Shown here piece after piece: positions 36,714 to 45,064 of a DNA stretch of 64,000 bases. This DNA comes from Prevotella bivia DSM 20514 (GTDB lineage Bacteria > Bacteroidota > Bacteroidia > Bacteroidales > Bacteroidaceae): the NCBI RefSeq assembly GCF_000262545.1, contig NZ_JH660660.1:582975-646974 (forward strand), in the 5' to 3' direction. Below the pieces are notes generated by a model. That model made no database searches and was not told where the DNA came from. It saw only the letters and a program-made list of their open reading frames with translations. Within the stretch, counting starts at the first letter, position 1. The number at the start of each line of letters is the position of its first letter. The position numbers and the translations under genes were made by a program.

Positions 36714-36811
36714 AAGAATAAAATTAAAATAAGTTAGTCGTAATAATATTTAGATTGTAAAGGAGAAAGCAGAGGGAGACAAAGATCTTTTCTCTCCCTC
36801 AACTTCTAATA

Positions 36812-38302
36812 TTATTTTGGGAGAATAGTACGCTTAATAGCATCTTCCCAGCCCTTCTTAGCCTGCTGAATTTCTTCGCTATCGTGGGTAGGTTCGAAAA
36901 CACGCTCTACCTGCCATTGAGTCTTAACCTCGTCAATATCTTTCCAAAAGCCTACAGCAAGACCAGCCAAATAAGCTGCACCAAGAGCAGTTGTCTCTGT
37001 AATCTTTGGACGAACAACATTAATTCCTAGTAAGTTAGCTTGATATTGCATCAATAAGTTGTTGCGAGATGCACCACCGTCCACCTTCAACTCCTTTAAT
37101 GGAGCTTCCATATCCTTTGCCATAGCTAGAGCGATGTCGTGTGTTTGGAAAGCGATACCATCCAAAGCTGCGCGAGCAATATGGGCAGCAGTTGTACCAC
37201 GAGTAATACCTACGATAGTACCACGTGCATACTGATCCCAATAAGGAGCAGCCAAACCTGTTAAAGCAGGAACAAAGTAAACACCAGCACTGTCTTGAAC
37301 AGTAGAAGCCAAATCCTCTATTTCAGAAGAACTCTTGATGATGCCAAGACCATCGCGTAACCATTGAACAACAGAACCACCTACATAGATAGAGCCTTCG
37401 AGAGCGTAAGTCGTTTCCTTGCCGATTTTCCATGCGATAGTTGTCAACAAATTATTCTTTGATACAACAGGCTTGTTACCAGTATTCAGCATAACGAAAC
37501 AACCTGTACCGTATGTATTCTTGATAGCACCCGGCTCAATACACATCTGCCCGAAGAGAGCTGCCTGCTGGTCACCAGCGATACCAGAGATAGGTACCTC
37601 GTGTGCAAATATGGTAGTCTTTGTATGTCCGTAAACTTCAGAACTAGATTTTACTTCAGGCATCATTGATACTGGTATATCAAGCAACTTCAATAGATCT
37701 TCATCCCACTTCAAATCGTGAATATTAAACAACATAGTACGTGAAGCATTAGTAACATCAGTTACGTGTACTTCTCCACGTGTCAATCTCCATACTAACC
37801 AAGAGTCAACATTACCGAAACGCAACTTGCCTTGTGCTGCACGTTCACGTGCACCAGGAACATTATCCAAAATCCACTTAATCTTTGTGCCGCTAAAGTA
37901 TGCATCAATTATCAAACCTGTCTTATTGCGGATTTGATCAACAAGTCCTTGCCCCTTTAATACATCGCAGTATTCTGCTGTGCGGCGGTCTTGCCAAACA
38001 ATAGCATTATAAATAGGCTCCTCTGTATCAACATCCCATACTATCGTAGTCTCACGCTGATTAGTAATACCAATGCCAGCGATATCCAAACCATTGATAT
38101 TAATGTTAGAGATAGCTTCAGAAATAACAGAAGCCTGAGAAGCCCAAATCTCGTTAGGATTGTGTTCTACCCATCCTGGTTTTGGAAAATATTGGGTAAA
38201 CTCACGCTGTGCCACTGAACAGATTTGCCCTGCATGATCAAAAACGATTGCCCTAGAAGAGGTAGTACCTTGATCTAGCGCCAAAATGTACTTTGCTGCC
38301 AT
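36812..38302 (-). CDS. glpK: Glycerol kinase
   Basis: Phosphorylates glycerol to glycerol-3-phosphate with ATP, trapping what GlpF lets in. The FGGY fold is clear: [16 protein letters not shown] near the start, [38 protein letters not shown] and the C-terminal [12 protein letters not shown] with [14 protein letters not shown]. The length is 496. It is first in the operon, with glpF and a barrel protein behind it. No glpD or glpR is in view. Confidence 0.96.
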   Translation of the reverse strand: MAAKYILALDQGTTSSRAIVFDHAGQICSVAQREFTQYFPKPGWVEHNPNEIWASQASVISEAISNININGLDIAGIGITNQRETTIVWDVDTEEPIYNAIVWQDRRTAEYCDVLKGQGLVDQIRNKTGLIIDAYFSGTKIKWILDNVPGARERAAQGKLRFGNVDSWLVWRLTRGEVHVTDVTNASRTMLFNIHDLKWDEDLLKLLDIPVSMMPEVKSSSEVYGHTKTTIFAHEVPISGIAGDQQAALFGQMCIEPGAIKNTYGTGCFVMLNTGNKPVVSKNNLLTTIAWKIGKETTYALEGSIYVGGSVVQWLRDGLGIIKSSSEIEDLASTVQDSAGVYFVPALTGLAAPYWDQYARGTIVGITRGTTAAHIARAALDGIAFQTHDIALAMAKDMEAPLKELKVDGGASRNNLLMQYQANLLGINVVRPKITETTALGAAYLAGLAVGFWKDIDEVKTQWQVERVFEPTHDSEEIQQAKKGWEDAIKRTILPK

Positions 38303-38844
38303 AATAGATTGTTATTTATTTTATGTTAGGTTTTATATCTTTAATTACTCTGATGCAAAACTAAACAAAAAATATTATTATCGCAAGACTTTTTTAGAAA
38401 ATATTCGCTTCGTAATTTTATTTTTTCGATTTGAACAAAACAAACACTACTTTTATACTTTCAAACCTACCCTTAGAGCGCTAGCACTATCAATCTTATA
38501 ACACAATAAGCATTCGATAAGTTGACAACTTTTCTATATACCCACAGTTTTATTATAATTCCAACCAAAAAACTTTTATAGAAAAAACTTTCATATAGAA
38601 AGCTCACACCTAAATATAACCATAAAAAAGAGAATATTGCGTAGAAATTCTCCCTCTAAACTTCCCTAAAACTACTATTATGTCTAATTTTAAATAAACG
38701 GATTGTAAATATTTACCCTCTAACAAGATAGAAGCTTTTGTTTTGAAAGAATAGATAATAACTTCACATTTTCCGCTTATAAAGATACATCATAACCATG
38801 ACAGATAGCTAAAAGAGAGAGAGGTTTATCAAAGGGGTTACATT
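38303..38844. other. Intergenic region glpK-ribD
   Basis: Very AT-rich. Apart from the glpK promoter I see no gene, repeat or clear terminator. Confidence 0.5.
38356..38387 (-). promoter_or_regulatory. Promoter of glpK
   Basis: On the minus strand: -7 TAGTTTTG (38356-38363) and -33 CTTG (38384-38387; one mismatch), 20 bp apart. The leader is about 50 nt. Confidence 0.5.
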
Positions 38845-39789
38845 TTATAAACGCTGATAGGTGGTTATAACATTACCAAAATATTCTTTTCTAATCACAC
38901 TTACATCCTTTGGAAGTTGAGGAGCTTTGATACCTTCTCTAACCGTTGTGGGCGAAACCTCTACTCTTATCTCATCATACATTCCTGATCGAATAAAAGT
39001 TTCCAGCGTTGTCGCACCACCTTCGACTATCAAAGTTTGGCATTTATCATGGTAGAGTTGCTGCAAAAGAGAAGGAATATCATGAATAGCAGTAGGTAAA
39101 GTGGATGAAAGCACTACTTTTTGCGGATTTCTTCCCGACCAGTCGCGCACATTAAGTTGTGGAGACTCCTGTTCTTCAGTATTCCTACCCACTAAAATAG
39201 CATCGCATTCAGAGCGCAATTTGTGAACAAGCATCTTAGTAAAAGGTGTTGAAATCTTTAACACGCCTCCTTTTACCCCCATAAATCCATTCTCTGTTTG
39301 TGCCCACTTCAATATGATATAAGGTCGCTCTTGCGTATTAAAGGTGATAAAGCGATTATTCAAGACCAGACATTCTGCTTCCAACACACCAACAGTAACC
39401 TCTATTCCTGCCTCTCTGATGCGTTGAATACCACGCCCTTGCACTTTCGAAAAGGGATCGACACAGCCACACACCACTCTCTTTACACCTTTTTTAATAA
39501 TAAGATTGGCACAAGGTGGTGTTTTTCCAAAATGAGAACACGGCTCAAGACTTACGTAAATAGTACTATCCGACAACAAAGATTCGTCTTCTTTCCTCAC
39601 CGAAGCAAAAGCATTCACTTCTGCATGCTCCTCGCCACAACGAACATGATAACCTTCACCGATAATTCTACCCTCATTCGACACGATAACAGCTCCTACC
39701 ATAGGGTTAGGTTTTGCTAAAAGCTTCCCATTCGTGGCCAACTGTAAACAGCGTCGCATGTACATTTCATCTATGTCTTGTCGTTCCAT
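38845..39789 (-). CDS. ribD: Bifunctional riboflavin biosynthesis deaminase/reductase
   Basis: Carries out the second and third steps of riboflavin synthesis: deamination, then NADPH-dependent reduction of the ribosylamino-pyrimidine. The zinc deaminase domain has His55 and Glu57 in HAEVNA, and Cys84 and Cys93 in PCSHFGKTPPC. The reductase domain begins about residue 150 (RPYIILKWAQTENGFM) and has QTLIVEGGATTLETFI. The length (314) is slightly short but complete. No FMN riboswitch was recognised upstream. It diverges from prmC by 28 bp. Confidence 0.95.
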   Translation of the reverse strand: MERQDIDEMYMRRCLQLATNGKLLAKPNPMVGAVIVSNEGRIIGEGYHVRCGEEHAEVNAFASVRKEDESLLSDSTIYVSLEPCSHFGKTPPCANLIIKKGVKRVVCGCVDPFSKVQGRGIQRIREAGIEVTVGVLEAECLVLNNRFITFNTQERPYIILKWAQTENGFMGVKGGVLKISTPFTKMLVHKLRSECDAILVGRNTEEQESPQLNVRDWSGRNPQKVVLSSTLPTAIHDIPSLLQQLYHDKCQTLIVEGGATTLETFIRSGMYDEIRVEVSPTTVREGIKAPQLPKDVSVIRKEYFGNVITTYQRL

Positions 39790-39804
39790 ATTCTTTATTT
39801 TTTA

Positions 39805-39812
39805 TAACTTTG
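39805..39812 (+). promoter_or_regulatory. -7 box immediately before prmC (leaderless transcript likely)
   Basis: TAACTTTG ends only 5 bp before the ATG at 39818. A start site at the usual distance would coincide with the start codon. No good -33 is seen. Confidence 0.5.
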
Positions 39813-39817
39813 TCCTC

Positions 39818-40675
39818 ATGACATATCAACATCTTTGGCAAAGGCTTACTCCTTTGTACGACATAAATGAAGCGCAAGCCATCATCAGAATGGTACTAGA
39901 AGAGGAGTTTCACCTTTCGTTTGCCGATATTCTTATAGGCAAAGTTAATGAATTATCTCAAGACGAAACGACAAAACTAGCCGAAATCGTTTGCCGACTA
40001 GCAGCATCAGAGCCTGTGCAATACGTGTTAGGGCGAGAGAACTTTGCTGGTAGAACCTTTCATGTCGAGTCAGGCGTACTCATTCCGCGCCCTGAAACAG
40101 AAATGCTTGTACAGTGGATTGAAGAGGATTATAACACACCCGTTTGCGGTTTGCTCCCACCTGCTCCTTTACAAATTCTTGACATTGGCACTGGTAGCGG
40201 TTGCATAGCCATTACCCTTGCGCTCGATATTCTAAATAGTAGTGTCGCAGCATGGGACATCAGTGGCGATGCCTTACTCATTGCCCGCGATAACGCTTTA
40301 CGCTTAGGGGCAAAAGTCAACTTTCAATTGCAAGATGCCTTGTCCATTGAAGCTACCGATCGTTGTTGGGACATCATTGTGAGCAATCCTCCTTACATCT
40401 GTGAGAAGGAGTGCGAAGCAATGGCAGAAAACGTATTACAACACGAGCCACACACTGCCCTTTTTGTTCCTAACGATGATCCCTTGCGCTTCTATACCGC
40501 CATTGCAAAACTAGGAAAGAAAACACTGACCAAAGGTGGAACACTTTATTTTGAAACCAATCCTCTCTATATAAAAGAGGTGAAAACAATGCTCAAAGAC
40601 TTAGGGTATACTATGATCCAACTCCGAAAAGATCAGTATGACAAGCAACGATTTGTAAAAGCCACATTATTATGA
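39818..40675 (+). CDS. prmC: Release factor glutamine N5-methyltransferase
   Basis: Methylates the GGQ glutamine of RF1 and RF2. 285 residues from the chosen start (39818, MTYQHLWQRL). The longer frame from 39734 would run over the start of ribD and contains no conserved residues. Motifs: PRPETEMLVQW at about 90-100, the AdoMet loop LDIGTGSGCIAI at 121-132, and NPPY at 190-193. It starts a plus-strand run with recX and comF, whose genes touch or overlap. prfB lies in this window as well but is distant. Confidence 0.93.
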   Translation: MTYQHLWQRLTPLYDINEAQAIIRMVLEEEFHLSFADILIGKVNELSQDETTKLAEIVCRLAASEPVQYVLGRENFAGRTFHVESGVLIPRPETEMLVQWIEEDYNTPVCGLLPPAPLQILDIGTGSGCIAITLALDILNSSVAAWDISGDALLIARDNALRLGAKVNFQLQDALSIEATDRCWDIIVSNPPYICEKECEAMAENVLQHEPHTALFVPNDDPLRFYTAIAKLGKKTLTKGGTLYFETNPLYIKEVKTMLKDLGYTMIQLRKDQYDKQRFVKATLL

Positions 40676-41157
40676 TACAGAAGAAACCCATAACAGAAGC
40701 ACAAGCCTTGAAGAAACTTGGCGATCTTTGTGCAAAAACCGAACACTGCTCTGGCGAAATAATGGAGAAGATGTACAAAATGGGCTTACCAGAAGATGCT
40801 AAAACACGCATTATGGAGAAGCTCACAAAGTATAGCTATGTGGACGACGAGCGTTTCACCAACGCTTATGTGTATGATAAAATAAGATATAATAAGTGGG
40901 GGAGACGTAAGATTGAGCAAGCTTTATGGGCAAAGCGAATAGATAATAAGATTGCAAACTTAGTACTTGATGCTGTACCCGATGAGGAGTATCTTTCCGT
41001 GTTACGCCCATTACTAAAGAGCAAATACCCTACTATCAAAGCCGAAACCGACTATGAACGTTCGGTGAAACTCATTAAGTATGCACTGGGGAAAGGCTTC
41101 ACTTTCGATTTGATAAAACAATGTATTGATGCAGCAGTAGATGAAGATGATATTTAA
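40672..41157 (+). CDS. recX: RecX family regulatory protein
   Basis: A small helical regulator that limits RecA filament growth in other bacteria. 161 residues with three helical repeats: ALKKLGDLCAKTEHCSGEIMEKMYKMGL, YVDDERFTNAYVYDKI with KWGRRKIEQALWAKRI, and a final YERSVKLIKYALGKGFTFDLIKQCI. The pattern YxDDxxFxxxYxxxK and GxxxIxxxLxxKGI-like repeats fit RecX. It overlaps prmC by 4 bp and comF by 17 bp, so the three are coupled. Confidence 0.88.
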   Translation: MIQKKPITEAQALKKLGDLCAKTEHCSGEIMEKMYKMGLPEDAKTRIMEKLTKYSYVDDERFTNAYVYDKIRYNKWGRRKIEQALWAKRIDNKIANLVLDAVPDEEYLSVLRPLLKSKYPTIKAETDYERSVKLIKYALGKGFTFDLIKQCIDAAVDEDDI

Positions 41158-41845
41158 TATTTGGTCGAGCATCTTTGATATAATTGCTCCCCGCGCTTGC
41201 ACCATTTGTGGCAAGCGACTGAGCTTATCCGAAGCTGTGATCTGTGCCACTTGCAACCTCCATCTTAATCGCACCAATTATCATCTTTCGCCCTACGACA
41301 ACGAATTAGCACGTTGTTTTTGGGGTAAAATTCCCATTGAGCGTTGTGCTGCTTACCTCTTTTATCAGCACCACACCCAAAGTAGCAAAATGGTATATGC
41401 CCTCAAATATGGCAATCGCCCCGATATAGGAGTAGTCATCGGTAAAACCATAGCCGAAGCCTATGCGCGTAATAACTTTTTTGAGGATATTGATGCCCTG
41501 CTACCCGTACCTCTTTCTAAGGATCGCCTCAAGCAAAGAGGATATAATCAGAGCGAAGAGCTTGCAAGGGGCATCAGCGAAACAACTCATCTGCCCATCC
41601 TTACTAATGTGCTAAGGCGCAACGCCTTTCATCAAAGTCAGACCAAGCTGGATCGTTGGCAAAGAAATGAGAATGTAAAAGATGTTTTCTCCTTAATAAA
41701 TGCAGAAAAGATAAGTGGAAAGCATATCCTTATCATTGATGATATTATTACCACAGGCGCAACGATTACCGCTGTAGGTGAAGAACTTCTAAAAGCAGAA
41801 GGCATAAAAATAAGCATCTGCAGCTTAGGTTACGCTAAAGACTAA
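41141..41845 (+). CDS. comF: ComF family protein (phosphoribosyltransferase-like)
   Basis: 234 residues. The N-terminus has a zinc-finger-like set of four cysteines (CTICGKRL and CATCNLHL), then HHTQSSKMVYALKYGNRPDIG and the PRPP-binding loop ILIIDDIITTGATI. In competent species ComF assists DNA uptake; the enzymatic substrate, if any, is unknown. The ATG used is either 41141 or 41147 (MKMIF); both overlap recX. Confidence 0.92.
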   Translation: MKMIFNIWSSIFDIIAPRACTICGKRLSLSEAVICATCNLHLNRTNYHLSPYDNELARCFWGKIPIERCAAYLFYQHHTQSSKMVYALKYGNRPDIGVVIGKTIAEAYARNNFFEDIDALLPVPLSKDRLKQRGYNQSEELARGISETTHLPILTNVLRRNAFHQSQTKLDRWQRNENVKDVFSLINAEKISGKHILIIDDIITTGATITAVGEELLKAEGIKISICSLGYAKD

Positions 41846-41939
41846 CCGTTATAGAAAAATGCTTTCTACAATATCCCCAGCCAGAAAGAAAATATTATTA
41901 GCTTTGAGTTTTAACTGCGCTTTTCTCGAAAAAAATATG

Positions 41940-41947
41940 TAAGTTTG
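41940..41947 (+). promoter_or_regulatory. -7 box of pyrE
   Basis: TAAGTTTG lies 31 bp before the pyrE start codon. The -33 position is poor. Confidence 0.45.
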
Positions 41948-41978
41948 CAGCAACAAACTATCACTTATACATCACAAT

Positions 41979-42611
41979 ATGGAAGATCTAAAGAAAGTTT
42001 TTGCAGGAAAGCTCTTAGGCATTAAAGCCATTAAGTTACAACCCAACGACCCTTTTACATGGGCTAGCGGATGGAAATCGCCTTTTTATTGCGACAATCG
42101 TAAAACATTGTCTTACCACGATGTACGTTCCTTCGTTAAGTTAGAGTTGGTACATGCTATCTTGGAAAACTTCCCAGAAGCAACAGCCGTAGCAGGCGTA
42201 GCTACTGGAGCTATTGCACAAGGTATGTTAGTGGCACAAGAATTGGCTTTACCATACGCATACGTACGTCCCAAACCAAAAGACCATGGTATGAAAAACC
42301 AAATTGAAGGTGAAATACCTAAAGGGGCAAAAGTTGTAGTTGTAGAAGACTTAATCTCTACAGGTGGCTCTTCTCTCAAAGCAGTAGCAGCACTTCGTGA
42401 AGCAGGCTTTGAAGTGGTAGGTATGGTAGCATCTTACACTTACGGCTTCCCTGTAGCAGAAGAGGCTTTTAAAGAAGCGCAACTAAAGCTCGTTACCCTT
42501 ACCGATTATGAGCATGTGGTAGAGAAAGCATTAGAAATAGGTTATATTAAACAAGATGATATTGCGCTCTTGAATGATTGGCGCAAAGATCCATCTAATT
42601 GGAAAAAATAA
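41979..42611 (+). CDS. pyrE: Orotate phosphoribosyltransferase
   Basis: Joins orotate to PRPP in UMP synthesis. 210 residues: LGIKAIKLQPNDPFTWASGWKSPFYCDNRK in pieces, AVAGVATGAIAQGMLVA, YVRPKPKDHGMKNQIEGEI and the PRPP loop VVVVEDLISTGGSSLKAV. The downstream SRPBCC gene starts one base after the stop, indicating co-transcription. Confidence 0.95.
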   Translation: MEDLKKVFAGKLLGIKAIKLQPNDPFTWASGWKSPFYCDNRKTLSYHDVRSFVKLELVHAILENFPEATAVAGVATGAIAQGMLVAQELALPYAYVRPKPKDHGMKNQIEGEIPKGAKVVVVEDLISTGGSSLKAVAALREAGFEVVGMVASYTYGFPVAEEAFKEAQLKLVTLTDYEHVVEKALEIGYIKQDDIALLNDWRKDPSNWKK

Positions 42612-42612
42612 A

Positions 42613-43029
42613 ATGAGCAAATTTGAAAGTAATGTAAAGCAGATCGCTTATCCTCAGCAGAACGTGTATAATATGCTGAGCGATTTAACCAATATAGAAC
42701 GTGTAAAGGCTCAGATCCCTGACGACAAGCTAAAAGATCTCACATTCGATAAAGATACGATCTCTATTTCGGTGAGTCCTATTGGTCAAATCTCAATGCG
42801 TATTATCGAGCGTGATGAGCCAAAAACGATTAAGTTTGCGAGTGAAAATTCGCCTTTGGCTTTTAATTTTTGGATACAGCTACTCCCTGTCGACGACACC
42901 TCATCAAAGATAAAGCTAACAATAGATGCCGATATTCCTTTCTTTGCTAAAGGAATGGTAGCTGGTCCGCTACAAGAAGGAGTAGAAAAAATAGCCGATG
43001 CACTGGCTATGATACCATACAATGTTTAG
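42613..43029 (+). CDS. SRPBCC (START-like) family protein
   Basis: 138 residues from 42613 (MSKFESNVKQIAYPQQNVYNML). The pattern of a first strand plus helix (VYNMLSDLTNIERVKAQIP) and the final helix (MVAGPLQEGVEKIADALAMIPY) fits a helix-grip fold that binds a hydrophobic ligand. Bacteroidales commonly carry this gene behind pyrE. The ligand is unknown. Confidence 0.85.
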   Translation: MSKFESNVKQIAYPQQNVYNMLSDLTNIERVKAQIPDDKLKDLTFDKDTISISVSPIGQISMRIIERDEPKTIKFASENSPLAFNFWIQLLPVDDTSSKIKLTIDADIPFFAKGMVAGPLQEGVEKIADALAMIPYNV

Positions 43030-43160
43030 TAGAGAGTAGAGTGTTGAGAGTTGAGAATGCTTGTTCCCTATTATTAGAGCGCTTTAAAGGCTAATTCTCA
43101 CTTCTCAACTCTCAACTCTCAACTCTTAAATCTCAACTCTAAACTCTCTACTCTCTACAA
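43028..43160. repeat. Heptad-like CTCAACT repeats forming a long imperfect hairpin
   Basis: GAGAGTAGAG...GTTGAGAGTTGAGAA (about 43030-43058) faces CTCAACTCTCAACTCTCAAC and CTCTACTCTCTAC (about 43103-43158). It lies between two convergent genes and may act as a two-way terminator; the right arm touches the murF stop codon. Confidence 0.65.
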
Positions 43161-44480
43161 CAGCTCTGGCAATTCAAAGAGCTTAATACCATTACTACCT
43201 TTTATTAAGATGTAATGATCTATAGGTTTTTGAGCTGCAATAGCAGCCTTAACCTCTTCTATATCAGCAAACTTACGGAAAGAGCAGTTCGTCTTTCCAA
43301 ACTCCTCCCCTACTAACCAAACGTTTTCAAGCCCTGAAGCAATAAGCTCATCGACAACACGCTGATGCTCTTCTGCCGTTACATCGCCAAGCTCTCGCAT
43401 ATCTCCAAGAATAGCCATTTTATTTTTTATGTCCATTAACCGAAAGTTTTCTATTGCAGCTTTCATACTAGAAGGGTTAGCGTTGTATGCATCTACGATG
43501 AGTTTGTTATCTTTCGTTTCTGTCAATTGCGAGCGATTATTGCTAGGCACATAACTTTCGAGCGCATGGCAAATCTTCTGCGGCTCTACCCCAAAGTGTA
43601 AACCAATAGTGATAGCTGCCAACATATTATCAAGGTTGTAAGCACCAATGAGGTTCGACTGCACTTCATAAACAGCAGAAACAACCTGCTCTGTTCCTAA
43701 CGACTGTGTGGCTTGCCATGAGAACTTCAATAATGGAGCACACGAAACTACCTCACCTTTCACATCGGCAGTATTATCCTGACCATAAGTTATCACGCGT
43801 TCGAATTCGCGTTGTTCTGCCATCTCCACCAAATCAGGATTGCTCTCGTTTAAGAATAACAAAGCGTTGTGTGCCTTTAGGTAATCATAAAGTTCCCCTT
43901 TCGTATTCTTTACCCCCTCAAAACTACCAAAACCTTGCAAATGGGCACGTCCCACGTTAGTGATAAGTCCGCAAGTAGGCTCTACATAAGTTACCAACTT
44001 CTCAATATCTTTAGGATGCGAAGCTCCCATTTCGATGACAGCAATTTCATCATCAGAAGTCATTTCAAGCAAAGTGCGAGGTACACCAATATCATTATTA
44101 AAATTGCCTAGTGTATGATGCACCTTATATTTCTCTGCCAACACCGCAGAGATCAATTCTTTAGAAGTAGTCTTACCATTCGTACCTGTGATACCAATAA
44201 CAGGAATATCTATATTGCGTCGATGCTCACGCGCTAGCTCTTTATATGCCACAAGCGCATTGTCCACCAAAATAAAACGATTGTTACCAGCTTCAGCATA
44301 TTCAGCCTCATCAACAATAGCATAGCTACAACCCTTATCTAAGGCAGCTTTTGCAAACTTATTACCATTAAACGAAGCACCCTTTAAAGCGATAAATATA
44401 CTCCCTTCAGGGCAGTTTCGGCTATCAGTAGTTACCTTGGGGTGTTGCTGATAAAGCGCATATAGTTGTTTTGCATCCAT
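43155..44480 (-). CDS. murF: UDP-N-acetylmuramoyl-tripeptide--D-Ala-D-Ala ligase
   Basis: Adds D-Ala-D-Ala to the peptidoglycan precursor in the cytoplasm, using ATP. 441 residues from the start at 44480 (MDAKQLYALYQQ). The frame open further upstream translates intergenic repeats (SQRSILN and similar) and is not real. Motifs: VTTDSRNCPEGSIFIALKG near the start, the ATP loop VIGITGTNGKTTSKELI, AVIEMGASHPKDIEKL, and the C-terminal DAYNANPSSMKAAI. No other mur genes are near, so this is a stand-alone locus. Confidence 0.94.
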   Translation of the reverse strand: MDAKQLYALYQQHPKVTTDSRNCPEGSIFIALKGASFNGNKFAKAALDKGCSYAIVDEAEYAEAGNNRFILVDNALVAYKELAREHRRNIDIPVIGITGTNGKTTSKELISAVLAEKYKVHHTLGNFNNDIGVPRTLLEMTSDDEIAVIEMGASHPKDIEKLVTYVEPTCGLITNVGRAHLQGFGSFEGVKNTKGELYDYLKAHNALLFLNESNPDLVEMAEQREFERVITYGQDNTADVKGEVVSCAPLLKFSWQATQSLGTEQVVSAVYEVQSNLIGAYNLDNMLAAITIGLHFGVEPQKICHALESYVPSNNRSQLTETKDNKLIVDAYNANPSSMKAAIENFRLMDIKNKMAILGDMRELGDVTAEEHQRVVDELIASGLENVWLVGEEFGKTNCSFRKFADIEEVKAAIAAQKPIDHYILIKGSNGIKLFELPELL

Positions 44481-44501
44481 ATTTCTTGATTTTTGTTGAT
44501 A

Positions 44502-44509
44502 CAAAGGTA
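44502..44509 (-). promoter_or_regulatory. -7 box of murF
   Basis: TACCTTTG on the minus strand, 21 bp before the start codon. No convincing -33 TTTG. Confidence 0.45.
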
Positions 44510-44810
44510 GGAGGAATAATTGAAAATCGAAAATTGAGCGTTGAGAATTGAGCGTTGAGCGTTGAAAATTAAGAATTGCAAACAAAAAGAGCCTGCTATC
44601 ACTGGCCGACTCTTCTTTTCTGAATATATTACTTTTACTTTACCTTTGTTACTACGCACCACCTGCCCACCAAACTGGCTTGGTGAAGATATATTTGCTT
44701 CAAGCGAGATTAGGTAAAGTCAACTATTTTTACTTATACTAACATAGCGAATTAGTAAAGCAAACAGCAATGTATACACCTGATTACCAACTACTTAAAA
44801 ATGCAAAACA

Positions 44811-44913
44811 AAAAGGTCATCTTTTAAGATGCAAAAGGTAACCTTTTACAGAGCAAAAGATGACCTTTAGCTCATCAATACATCACCTTTTACGATTGAA
44901 AAGATGACATATT
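44811..44913. repeat. Array of five 15-bp units at exact 22-bp spacing
   Basis: Units start at 44811, 44833, 44855, 44877 and 44899. The first three are AAAAGGTCATCTTTT, AAAAGGTAACCTTTT and AAAAGATGACCTTTA. The last two are degenerate, keeping one half each. Spacers of 7 nt differ. Same period and core as at 11230-11310. Confidence 0.85.
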
Positions 44914-45007
44914 AGTTTGTTGTTAAATATTTTCTAGTTTTAACTGCCCACCAAATAACAGAGGATATTTCTAAAAGGAGTTTCCCATTAAAAGTATGGG
45001 CATAAAA

Positions 45008-45045
45008 AAAAGAATGTGCTAGAAACTTTCTAACACATTCTTTTT
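45008..45045 (-). terminator. Terminator of the first susCD pair
   Basis: AGAATGTG-TAGAAA (from 45011) pairs with TTTCTA-CACATTCT (to about 45041) with one mismatch. An A run on the left gives the U tract on the minus strand. Confidence 0.8.
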
Positions 45046-45064
45046 ATAATAACCTCAAGCCAGA

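Larger units (their letters stand above)
44481..45064. other. Intergenic region between murF and susD
   Basis: It holds TTGAGAATTGAG-type repeats (44518-44580), an array of 22-bp-spaced palindromes (44811-44913) and the terminator of the first susCD pair. No gene is seen. Confidence 0.6.

Noticed and set aside
38845..39850. FMN riboswitch upstream of ribD
   Set aside because: Only 28 bp separate ribD from prmC and no RFN-type conserved segments are seen.
44481..44585. N-terminal extension of murF
   Set aside because: The added residues translate TTGAGAATTGAG-type intergenic repeats and lie upstream of the -7 box.
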